Source of the DNA: Paramecium pentaurelia | Lineage: Eukaryota; Ciliophora; Oligohymenophorea; Peniculida; Parameciidae | Assembly (NCBI GenBank): GCA_905183005.1 | Contig: CAJJDO010000057.1 | Span: forward strand, 31,296 to 95,295 | Length of the DNA stretch: 64,000 nucleotides | Reading direction: 5' to 3' | Shown here: piece by piece, positions 25,270 through 35,681 of the stretch | Layout: every line of letters begins with the position of its first letter | How positions within the stretch are numbered: position 1 is the first letter of the stretch | Notes under the pieces: model-generated | Told to the model about the DNA's origin: nothing | The model's database searches: none | Seen by the model: the letters and a program-made list of their open reading frames with translations, nothing else | Position numbers and translations under genes: made by a program

Positions 25270-25879
25270 AAAACATCTCAATCTTCTTAAAATTCGATAT
25301 TAAAAAATGATAAAATGATTAATGATTCTGTAATCTCTATCTTGCTTAATGAACTAAACTTATTTTCTCTAATTTTAACTAATGATGATTTTTGGTTGAC
25401 ACTATTTTTCTAAAAACAATCTAAAAGTAAAAAAATAATACAATGTTTAAACTTAATTTATTTAGGAACAAGTGATGGGTTTAATGCAGATTCATTCTTG
25501 GATAAAGTAAATGGTAGGATAAATTTACTTATGATATTAAAATCAAAATGTTAAAACATTTTTGGTGGTTATACTTCTTGTAAATAAATAAAAAATAATT
25601 GCGGATATATATAAAAGATGACACATTAGTATCATTTATGTTTTCATAAAAAAAAAATTAAATTTACCATCTAAAACATAAAGTTAATAATATGCTTTGT
25701 GGCCCTAAACAATTTATGGGCAGGTATTTGGTACTAAAAATGGAAATGATATTTGTATTAAATAAGATTTTTAAGCTGGGCATTCTTAATATAAAATATA
25801 CAGCCCATCAACCCATTTATTTGGTTAATCAGCACCAAAAATTGTAGAGTGTAAAATTTATGAATTATAATTTGTTTGA
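25270..25879 (+). pseudogene. decayed TLDc-domain gene
   Basis: Three successive frame segments together spell a C-terminal TLDc domain: LGTSDGFNADSFLDKVNG, then KSKCQNIFGGYTSC and DDTLVSFMFS, then GQVFGTKNGNDICI, STHLFGQSAPKIVECKIYEL and a final TGA 25877-25879. TLDc domains are common in ciliates and are linked in other eukaryotes to V-ATPase regulation and oxidation resistance. At least two frame changes and no clear start make this a pseudogene, unless short unexcised germline segments cause the shifts. Confidence 0.75.
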
Positions 25880-26467
25880 ATATTAGATTTTAACAGTATC
25901 ATTTTTATTATAGATTATAATCAATACTGTATTTTTCTTATTGAACTATGAATATACTCATTTGATATCATTATTTTTAATCAAGGTTGCCATTATTATG
26001 CTCTAATTTTAATGTTTCAAAATTAATCAGTTAGGCGATTCTCTTATTCTTTCTTGCATTCTATAATTTCGATTAGATATATAGTTTGAGTTTTAAATTA
26101 TATAAGAAAAACCAATAATCATCAATCAAATATTTATTGAATAAAAAATATAATAAGTTCAGATGATAGTTTTCCATTTAAATAGGATGGCGGAGAGATT
26201 TCATGATGTATTATATTTTAATTGAATTCAGTTATAATTGAATAATTTAATTTTTAAGAATATACTTAACATTGCTTTTACTATAATTATCAATAAAGGC
26301 ATGTAAAAAATAAGGTTTTTTTTAATTATACTTGATTTTTTGTTTTAAATCTAATATTTCAAGATTTTCTTAACTTCTATTAAACATCATAGATACTTCT
26401 TTTTGAACTACTTATTTTCTTTTAATTTTCTCAAATTTAAGCTTTATTTTAAGCTTATATTAAGAAA
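25880..26467. other. intergenic, nothing recognised
   Basis: A/T-rich with short open frames only. It should contain the upstream region of the interrupted gene that follows, if that gene is expressed. Confidence 0.4.
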
Positions 26468-28210
26468 ATGGAAATTTTCGACTAAACTGACTTTATTGTT
26501 ATGAAAATAATTTCTAATAATCAATCAATATTAAACTATTTGTATTTAAAAACATGGTCTCGTAAAATAGGATGCTTTAGGACTATTTTGATGCAAGAGC
26601 TAATTCTATATAACTAAATTAATTCCTATTCAATCTTAAATTGATGAAATCTTTGGATCTATTTAAATTTGCATTATTTTCGTTTGGAGTTCTGACTCTA
26701 TTGTTATAATTAAATAGTTTAGCTAAAATTAATTCAATTATTTATTTTTTTTTGAATTTGATCATTCTTTTCAAGCCCTATTTTTCTATCCATTTGATAT
26801 TTTTTAAGAAGAAGAATTAGAAATGAAAAATATCAAGCTCGCATTTTTGGGATAGAATAATCTGGATTCATTCATTTTCCTTATTAAAATTAATAAATCT
26901 GTAAGTGTTTATTTAAATCTTTATAAGTCAAACATAATTAATTTCTTAATTATTTCTATTTAAACGAATAATCCAAAACTGGTTAGATTGTTCTACCATC
27001 CTATGTAAGTGCCAAAAAATCTACATTGATATGTTTTATATGTTCAAATATTGTATTCTAATTTTAAAAGCTTGGGAACAATATAAAAACCATTAATTAA
27101 GATACTTTATTATTGATTGAAATTGATTTTTTGAATTACTTCATAAGCAAGCGAGTTGATTCCATTATTCATAATACAAAAAGATTTTTATTAATAGGCT
27201 CTCTTTTACAAGGGGATAATGCTCAAAAAGATGTCCCTTTTTTGGATTTTAATCCAATTAACTAATTGTCAAAATTATTATCTATCTTTCAAAAATATTC
27301 TGCCTTCAACCCCTATAGAGTACTTAAAAATATAATCTATGATCCTTTTATTATTTTCTTTGTTAATCTTATAATATAAAGTATTTTAATCTAACACACA
27401 GGTCAAAAAAATTTTTGATTTTGGTTTTACATTTTATCAAACTATTAAATATCATAACGATTATTGAAATATATTGTTTCCATGAATAAAATCATAGTGT
27501 TTGCAACCGAGTATATTTCTAAATATATATTTTGATCTTTTCTTATATTAAAATTCTTATTACAAATATAATCAAATTAAAGCAAAATATCCTATCTATC
27601 AATTTTCATGAAGAATTTATTTTATGTATATCGAGATTAGCTAGAAAATAAAAACTGTTACCCTGTTTTCTAAATAGGAACTATTCAGTTTCTTAATAAA
27701 CTTGATAGAGATTTGATTTACAATCAACCAAGATCCTGCTATCTTAAGGCTATTTCATTAACTTAATATTTTTAGCTTGGATTGCTATGTTTTTAATTAT
27801 TTGCGATAAAAAAAATTATTTTCAGCAAATCAAATCTACGAGATGTCCATCAATACATTTTAATTGTAATTTTCCACTATATTTAAATTAGGTTTCGAAT
27901 GAGAATGTGTGTAGACTTTTAGGAAATTTTACAAGTAATTCTCCTTTTAAAAAGTAACACTTTAACAATATCATACAGTTATAATCAATATTTAATACAA
28001 TTCTATTATTTGCTTCTTGCAGATAATTCATTCTTTAATAAGAAACTGGCATAACCATAATTTATCTACTCGATAATTTTTATTAAAGATATGTAAGAAT
28101 ATATGTAAAAAACATTATTAACAAATGAAATTATATTAAACCTAAATAAAAAAAAGTGTAAAATCAAATATAACAAAAAAATTGATAAATTATATTTATA
28201 ATATTCATGA
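26468..28210 (+). pseudogene. interrupted gene of unknown family
   Basis: Protein-like text runs nearly end to end from ATG 26468 to TGA 28208-28210 (about 580 codons) but needs at least two frame changes (near 26.62 and 27.01 kb) and crosses in-frame TGAs at 27416 and 27533. Convincing segments are EEELEMKNIKLAFLGQNN, TGQIVLPSYVSAKKSTL, LLIEIDFLNYFISKRVD, RFLLIGSLLQGDNAQKDV, NQPRSCYLKAISLTQYFQLG and HYIQIRFRMRMCVDFQEIL. GTAAGT...TAAG stretches near 26.90 and 26.98 kb could be introns but do not repair everything. I do not recognise the family. It converges with the WD40 gene on the other strand; the two stop codons lie 6 bases apart. Alternatives are a recent pseudogene, or a real gene carrying unexcised segments or assembly errors. 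Confidence 0.55.
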
Positions 28211-28959
28211 TTATTTTCAAATTAAAATAGTCTTCTATTATGGTTGCAAAACATAACCTCCAGATTATGATAGTAGCTACTTTAAATCAATACCTTAATG
28301 AGTTATGAATTCTCCATTAAAGATTAAAGAACCAAATGCTTAAAATATAGGATATTTGTATATAAGAAGAATTGTAATATTAGAACTAACTAATAAAATG
28401 AAAATAAATACCACCTTCTTCATAAGATAGATTTGGAAAAAGAGATGTTTTAAATTGAGCTACAATATCTGTTTAACTTTTATCTGAGGGTTAAATTTAT
28501 TGTTATTTTATACAATCCCATAATCTTATAGATTTATCATCACTGCCAGATGCTAATTAAGTTCCATCAGGAGAGAAGCTTACTGATAGTACACAACCAT
28601 TATGACCCTCCAACTTGGCCTTTTATTATCCTTACTAAACATCCCATAATCGAATAGAATTATCATCACTGCCAGATGCTAATTAAGTACCATCAGGAGA
28701 GAAGCATACTGATCGGACATAATCACTATGACCAACTAATTTAGATATTTATTATCCAGTCTTAATATCCCATAAACAGATAGATTTATCACCACTCCCA
28801 GATGCTAATTTAGTACCATCAGGAGAGATACAGATTGATTTAACAGAACTATAATGACCATCTAATTATAATTATTGCTATCCTTTCTTAACATCCCACA
28901 ATCGTATAGTTTTATCATCACTACCAGATGCTAATATAGTACCATTAGGAGAGAAGAAC
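27949..28959. repeat. first copy of a 1011-base contig-end overlap
   Basis: These 1011 bases recur, identical as far as I can compare, at 28961-29971 immediately after the N at 28960. The copy ends abruptly inside a WD40 repeat. An exact repeat abutting a gap is the signature of two contigs whose overlapping ends were not merged. True sequence most likely runs from 27948 straight into 28961. Confidence 0.9.
28217..28959 (-). CDS. partial duplicate of the WD40 gene 3' end (assembly copy)
   Basis: Same text as the 3' end of the gene at 29229-31950: the last few WD40 units, the 22-nt intron (here 28390-28411) and the TGA stop (28219-28217). It is cut at its 5' side by the N. Treat it as an artefact of the unmerged contig overlap, not as a separate gene. 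Confidence 0.85.
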
Positions 28960-28960
28960 N

Positions 28961-29971
28961 AAAAAGTAACACTTTAACAATATCATACAGTTATAATCAA
29001 TATTTAATACAATTCTATTATTTGCTTCTTGCAGATAATTCATTCTTTAATAAGAAACTGGCATAACCATAATTTATCTACTCGATAATTTTTATTAAAG
29101 ATATGTAAGAATATATGTAAAAAACATTATTAACAAATGAAATTATATTAAACCTAAATAAAAAAAAGTGTAAAATCAAATATAACAAAAAAATTGATAA
29201 ATTATATTTATAATATTCATGATTATTTTCAAATTAAAATAGTCTTCTATTATGGTTGCAAAACATAACCTCCAGATTATGATAGTAGCTACTTTAAATC
29301 AATACCTTAATGAGTTATGAATTCTCCATTAAAGATTAAAGAACCAAATGCTTAAAATATAGGATATTTGTATATAAGAAGAATTGTAATATTAGAACTA
29401 ACTAATAAAATGAAAATAAATACCACCTTCTTCATAAGATAGATTTGGAAAAAGAGATGTTTTAAATTGAGCTACAATATCTGTTTAACTTTTATCTGAG
29501 GGTTAAATTTATTGTTATTTTATACAATCCCATAATCTTATAGATTTATCATCACTGCCAGATGCTAATTAAGTTCCATCAGGAGAGAAGCTTACTGATA
29601 GTACACAACCATTATGACCCTCCAACTTGGCCTTTTATTATCCTTACTAAACATCCCATAATCGAATAGAATTATCATCACTGCCAGATGCTAATTAAGT
29701 ACCATCAGGAGAGAAGCATACTGATCGGACATAATCACTATGACCAACTAATTTAGATATTTATTATCCAGTCTTAATATCCCATAAACAGATAGATTTA
29801 TCACCACTCCCAGATGCTAATTTAGTACCATCAGGAGAGATACAGATTGATTTAACAGAACTATAATGACCATCTAATTATAATTATTGCTATCCTTTCT
29901 TAACATCCCACAATCGTATAGTTTTATCATCACTACCAGATGCTAATATAGTACCATTAGGAGAGAAGAAC
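28961..29971. repeat. second copy of the 1011-base contig-end overlap
   Basis: Matches 27949-28959 with a constant offset of 1012. Beyond 29971 the WD40 gene continues without a break, so this copy belongs to the contig that carries the whole gene. Confidence 0.9.
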
Positions 29972-31950
29972 ACTGAATACACATTCTAACTATGACCCAA
30001 TAATTTGGATATTTATTATCCAGTCTTTACATCCCACAAACGGATAGATTTATCACTACTTCCAGATGCTATTTTTGTACCATCAGGAGAAAAGCAGACT
30101 GAATAAACCCAACTACTATGCCCATTTAATTTAAACTTTTATTGCCCTTTTTTAACATCCCATACACAAATATATGAGTCACTACTACACGATGCTAAAA
30201 TAATACCATTAATAGAGAAGCATACTGAATAGACAATTCCACTATGCCCATTTAATTTAGACTTTTATTTTCCAGAGTTAATATCCCATAAAAGGATAGA
30301 ACTATCATAACCACCAGTTGCTAATGTAGAACCATCAGGGGAAAAGCATACTGATTGGACAGATTTACTATGTCCATCTTAGTAGAATCTTTGCTGTCCT
30401 GCTTTATAATCCCATAAGCGGATAGACTTATCGCCACTACCTGAAGCTAATTTAGTGCCGTCAGGTGAGAAACATAATGTATACACATAATCACTATGAC
30501 CAACTAATTTAGATATTTATTCTCCAGTCTTAATATCCCATAAACAGATAGATTTATCAGCGCTACAAGATGCTAATGTATGGCTGCCAAGGCAAAAGCA
30601 TACTGATAAGACTTCCATACAATGGCCATCTAATTTAAACTTTTGTTGTCCTGTTTTCACATCCCATAAACGAATACATTGATCTTTACTATTAGAAAAG
30701 CTTCCACTACAAGATGCTAATGTAATTCCGTCAGTAGAAAAGCATAATGAATTGACACAGCTTTTGTGACCATTTAGTTTCATTTTTTTTTTTTTGGTCT
30801 TAACATCCCAAAACAAGATTGTCTTATCATCACTACCAGATGCTAATGTAGTACCATCAGGAGAAAAACATATTGAACGGATACAACTAGTATGACCAAT
30901 AAATTTTGTTTTTATTTATTCTGTTTGAATATCCCATAAACAAATAGATTTATCAGCACTACCAGACGCTAATGTATTACCATCAGAAGAAAAACATACT
31001 GAATGGACACAACTAGTATGACCATACAATTTTGTTTTTAATTTTTCTGTTTGAACATCCCATAAACAAATAGATTTATCAGCACTGCCAGATGCTAATG
31101 TAATACCATCAGGAGAAAAGCACATTGATTTAATATAATCCCTATGACCATCTAATTATAATAATTATCTTCCTGTATTAACTTCCCATAATCGGATTGA
31201 GTCATCTCTGCCACTATAAGGACTTCCACCACCAGAAGCTAATTTAGATCCATCAGGAGAAAAGCATATTGAATTGACACTACCTTAATGACCTTCTAAT
31301 TTATGTAACTAATTTATTTTTAAATTCTCCCATTTACAATTAAATAATTATGCTCCATTTATATTTATTCCACTTATATCAACGTTGTTAAATTATGATC
31401 CATTTAAATTACATTTGAAGAAATTAGCTCCAATTAAATCAGTATTCTTAATCCTAATATTTTCAAAAGATTGTTTATAAAGAATAACTTTCATTTCTAC
31501 TAATAAAATGAGTGAGTTTGATCCACATTAAATAAATTTTTCATCTATTGCAGTAAGGCGAACTAAGAATTTTAGAAATTCAATAATCTTCTTTTCATCT
31601 TATATTTTTTTAATTAGATCTTGTCTAATCAAAAATTTTCCTTCAGCTGAAAAATCATTTTTATAAAAGTCATGATCTTTTAGTAAACTGATAATATTAG
31701 TTATTTTCTTAATGTTATTTCTTAAAACTTTCAACTTCTTTTCCTTATCTGCAAGTGATAAGTTCTCTATTTGTAAAATGACTATTTCCAAATTTTTTTG
31801 ATTCTCTTAATTAAAAAGATATCCTAAACAGTCTTAAATTTTCTCTTTTCTAAAAATTTCAATAATAATGCTGAATATCTCTTCATCAATATCTTTTGAT
31901 AAAGCTAAAAATTCCCATATATCTTTTTTTTGTTTTAAACTGCAGATCAT
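29229..31950 (-). CDS. pentapeptide/14-repeat WD40 protein, paralogue
   Basis: ATG 31950-31948 to TGA 29231-29229 with one 22-nt intron (29402-29423). Removing it gives exactly 900 codons (899 residues). The layout equals the gene at 7495: a helical N-terminus (EIFRKEKIQDCLGYL; LLKDHDFYKNDFS), pentapeptide-like residues (NTDLIGANF, CNLNGSQF, ININGAQLF), then 14 WD40 units of about 42 residues (VCFSPDG-LASGS-D-SICLWD). The tail (GSLIFNGEFITHQG; SGGYVLQPQ) differs from that of the gene at 7495. One unit carries an insertion (SCSGSFSNSKDQ). It is convergent with the interrupted gene to its left. It is probably a binding scaffold or receptor with two propellers; the ligand is unknown. Confidence 0.9.
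29402..29423 (-). other. 22-nt intron
   Basis: On the minus strand it begins GTATTTATTT and ends TTTATTAG. It is needed to join SYEEG to VSSNITILL and reach the terminal TGA. Its size and ends are typical of Paramecium. Confidence 0.85.
29520..31305 (-). repeat. 14 tandem coding WD40 units
   Basis: Fourteen copies of the motif that reads, on the + strand, as GATGCTAA preceded by a phase-constant Asp/Ser codon pair, at a period of about 126 bp. A 144-bp unit lies near 30.57-30.72 kb. Units differ more from each other than those at 8.1-9.9 kb, but again mostly after GH and between SGS and D. Confidence 0.85.
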
Positions 31951-34149
31951 ATATTTAAAAAAAAAATAATCGAATTTGTATTACTTTTTTTTCCTTCTCA
32001 TTTATTTGAAGAATAAAGTTTTTATTGTATTATTATTAAGAAGTAGATCTGACTTTGCTATTATTGTAGAAAATATGGAGAGTTAGAAACAAATAATTTT
32101 ATGCATAGATTGATAATACTCAGAATATAGAACAAGTTTTTCTTCTATACAAATAAAGATTATTGATAATTTCTTAAGATGATTGATTATGTAAACCTTT
32201 ATCCAAACTTTACTTTCTATTTTGTTCTTAAATTTCAATCAAATTAAAAATATATGAAAAACCAGATGCCATACTTATTTTCAAAATCCTAAGATAGGCT
32301 TAATATATAAATTTATATTGAGATTTCTTTCGAAATCTAATATTAAGCTTCAACATAGTTAATTATCTTTTCATTTAAAAAATAAATAGATAAATTATTA
32401 TTCAAAAGCTCAATAATTGTTTTCTTAAATATAGTATTTATTAAAGTAATATTTTTATAGAAGAAGTGATTTACTTTATTAAGGGAAAATAGAAAATTCT
32501 AATGGAAGATGGGAAAATTATTTTAGAGTATAATATAAATCCAAAGATATGAAGATATACATAAATTATAATTATTTATAGCTTATATAATTAAATAAAT
32601 AAATAATTAGAAGAATAGGATATAAAAATCACAAAAAGGATTTAACATGGGATATTAATTAATATCAACTTTTATTTGAACCTTACGCGTTTAATTATAG
32701 ATTTAACAAGAAGATAAATATCTTGAAAATCATTTACTTTTTGGACAATTAAATATGATATACTAGTATTTTTATAAAAATTAGTATATAAAATATAATT
32801 TCCTCTAAATAATACCCATTTTTTATCTAAAATAATCTATCAAGTAATTTAATTGAAAATAAATTAGTAAAAATTCTAATCTATCATTAAAATGATTCGA
32901 TCATAAATTTTAGTTAGATCTGGAGCTTCAGGTGTTATCATCATATAATATAAATTGGGGTTCGAATTAGGCTACATTAAAGATAGTGCCATTTAGTAAT
33001 AAATTTAAAAATTAGAGATTATGAGGATACTTTGGGGTTTTAGATAATAAAGAATGGAGAATATAGTCTATATGAAATGATAGTAAAGAGGCTTGCTTAA
33101 TACATTAGATTCAAAGATTTAGTCGTAAAATAGATAAGAGGAGGAATTTTCATAGATCTCAAATGTTAAAGGCTTTTCTGGAACAAAATAGAAATACTAG
33201 GCCATTAATTTAGAAATGAGAGTTCACCTATAAATTAAATTGAATTTTTTCAGAAATGAAATCAGTGAGACACAAAATTATTAGTGTAATAACTAATTTG
33301 AATCTTTTGTCCTAAAAGTGTATATCACTTGTTTAATTTTCTTTGAGTCTTTTGAAAATATTTTGTTTATGGATTAAGATTTCCCTTGATTCATAAATTT
33401 TTTACCTCTAAACCATATTTAGACACAATATCTATAATTCATAATTATACATTTGAAGAAGAAACCCAATTTAAATTAAATTTTCATTAATTGTGGCATG
33501 AATCTCTAAATTGATTAATTGGCAGATTTATTAAACTCGCACTTATATCAAAATATAAATGCTTTTGCTTTCTGGAAAATGCTTTATTTATTTTATTTCT
33601 TGTCAGAATTATAAAATTGGAAAAGGCAAATGGCTTTATTTTTGTAATAAATAATCATTGAAAATTGATCGTAATTTCCCTCTTAGAAATCTTATTTATT
33701 TATTATTTACATCTAATGACAAAAGGCTTTAAAAATATAAATTATTCTATAATTCTACTCAGAATTAAGTTCTAATATTAACCACTAATCTTTAAATAAT
33801 CGAAATAAATTAGAATTATTATCCTTCAAAAGTCTTCTTAGCCTCAATCGCTCATGATGTTGCAATATATACTTCATTAACAAGTAATACTTTTCCAACT
33901 TTAAAAGTAGAAAAAAATATATTCTGAGATTAAAATTGCAAATAAAAAATATAAATCAAATTTCTGATGAATAATATAATAATAATTATATAAACTTGAA
34001 TATTCTAAATAAAGTGAGGAATTTAATTGCATAAAAAATACTTTAATTATTGATAATATTTATGCATATAATTAGTTATTGGAATAATATAATAATAGTA
34101 AAATTAAAGTTAACTAGTTTAAATTAAATTGAATAAAACATATTCTATA
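31951..34149. other. intergenic with two coding relics
   Basis: Contains the upstream region of the WD40 gene on the minus strand. Two plus-strand pieces look like decayed protein: 32892-33080 (62 codons: RSGASGVIIIQYKLGFEL) and 33423-33668 (CGMNLQIDQLADLLNSHLYQ; FWKMLYLFYFLSEL). Neither is recognised. The rest is featureless A/T. Confidence 0.4.
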
Positions 34150-34760
34150 AAAATTGCTCAAAACACAAATCTCTTATTTAGCAAAAATATCATAATAAGA
34201 CTTTTTTGGAGGTTTAAAATTCTGTCGTAACATCAAATAGCAGAATAGTCTTATCTCCATTAATCATATTATAAAATAGTTCCATCAAAGGAAACAAAAA
34301 TCAAAATTCGATGGACATAGTGGTGATGTATATTCAGGATACTACTCTGACCTTAACATCCCATAAACAGATAAACTTATCATCCCTAAGATGCTAAGGT
34401 ATTATCATTTTGAGAAGCATCTCTCTAAACAGCTCCACTATGATCATCCAAATTTGTTTTTTGTTATTAAGTTTTGATATCACATAGATGTATAAATATA
34501 TTCCAACAAACCCTCTGATCTTATTTAATTAGATGCTGTCAAGCATCCAAATAGATTTCTGTGTAAGATCAGATTTTGAAAAAAGCCATATAATCCCTGA
34601 AATTTTCTTTTTTCTAAACATTTCAATCATCCCAAAATGAATATTAATTCATCAATATTTATTGATGAATCTAAAATCTGATAAAGATGTTCTTTTATTC
34701 ATAACCATTGTCTTCTTATTAAATTTGTTTTAATCTAAACTATTAAAATAATATTGCTAC
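34150..34760 (-). pseudogene. dead pentapeptide/WD40 gene
   Basis: Minus-strand text resembles WD40 units (about 34.22-34.50 kb, with recognisable DKT...LWDVK and CF/SPDG-like blocks) followed, towards 34.76 kb, by the helical N-terminus seen in the genes at 7495 and 31950. The middle is deleted and frames are broken. It is a third member of the family beside the two live genes and the relic at 15.15 kb. Confidence 0.65.
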
Positions 34761-35681
34761 ATGATACATTCTAGGGATCATAAAGGATGATTAAAAAATT
34801 ATTTCAATGGTGTATTTCGAAGGTTGAGGGAACACTTATGAGGGTTGTTTAAACATATAAGCAGATTCCTAGAAATAAATTATTTAAAATAAGATATTTT
34901 TAATTCAAAATAAAATGCTTTTATAATAGGAAAATTCAGTATCTTTAATAAATTTTTGTATTGTCGTTTATAATTGATCAGAAAAAAATATGGAGAAAAC
35001 TTAAATTTATTTTTTTCATCAACAATGAATATAACTAGCTCAATATTAAGAAATGTATTTCCATAGAGATAATAGAATCTCATTACTTAAGATTTTTGTA
35101 ATGCCTTAATATCATATGAAGAGGCTGAGAAATATAATTTATCTATTCTATTCAATCTAGCATCACTCATATTGGCAATTAATAAATTATTTGAAGCACA
35201 TTTGATTTTAATCATATTGAAAGAAATCTTAGATCGTTCGAAATATTCTCTTATCTTAATCAAATATCAGACAGAATATTTATTCATCAATATCGTTTGA
35301 TTAAGTTTAAACAAATATAAATCTTATTTTCATTCATATCCTTATCTTTCATAAACCCTTGATTATGATTGAAATCATTATTAAATTAATGACTTTACTT
35401 CTACATCTTGATTCTGATATAAATTTTTAAGACATTCAAATATTTCCTTGCTAGCTATTGGCCATGAGACTGGCATTGAAGCCTCTAATTTCTCAAAAAA
35501 TAAGAATATAGAATGAGAAATTCAATTTTTATTTGTGATGTTTGCAAAAAAGTTTTCTTCTTTTTTCAATAAATATTGATTAAAAAAATTACTTTAAATT
35601 GAATAATTAAATTAATAAAACTAGAATTTATCCTTGATATATTTTATAATGAGTTTAAGACTATATAAATAATCGTTTTAC
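34761..35681. other. intergenic with a coding relic
   Basis: At about 35.40-35.52 kb the minus strand reads EKLEASMPVSWPIASKEIFE and CLKNLYQNQDVEVKSL before a TGA, which looks like the end of a protein related in style to the long helical regions of the neighbouring genes. Nothing else is supported. Confidence 0.35.

Noticed and set aside
29229..31950. Cyanobacterial origin for the pentapeptide-WD40 genes
   Set aside because: The combination exists in cyanobacteria, but the in-frame TAA/TAG Gln codons, the A/T bias and the 22-nt intron show a resident ciliate gene. Ancient transfer cannot be judged from this window.
34880..35083. Minus-strand 67-codon ORF
   Set aside because: Low-complexity Phe/Ile/Lys text with no motif, between WD40 relics. 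It probably reflects base composition.
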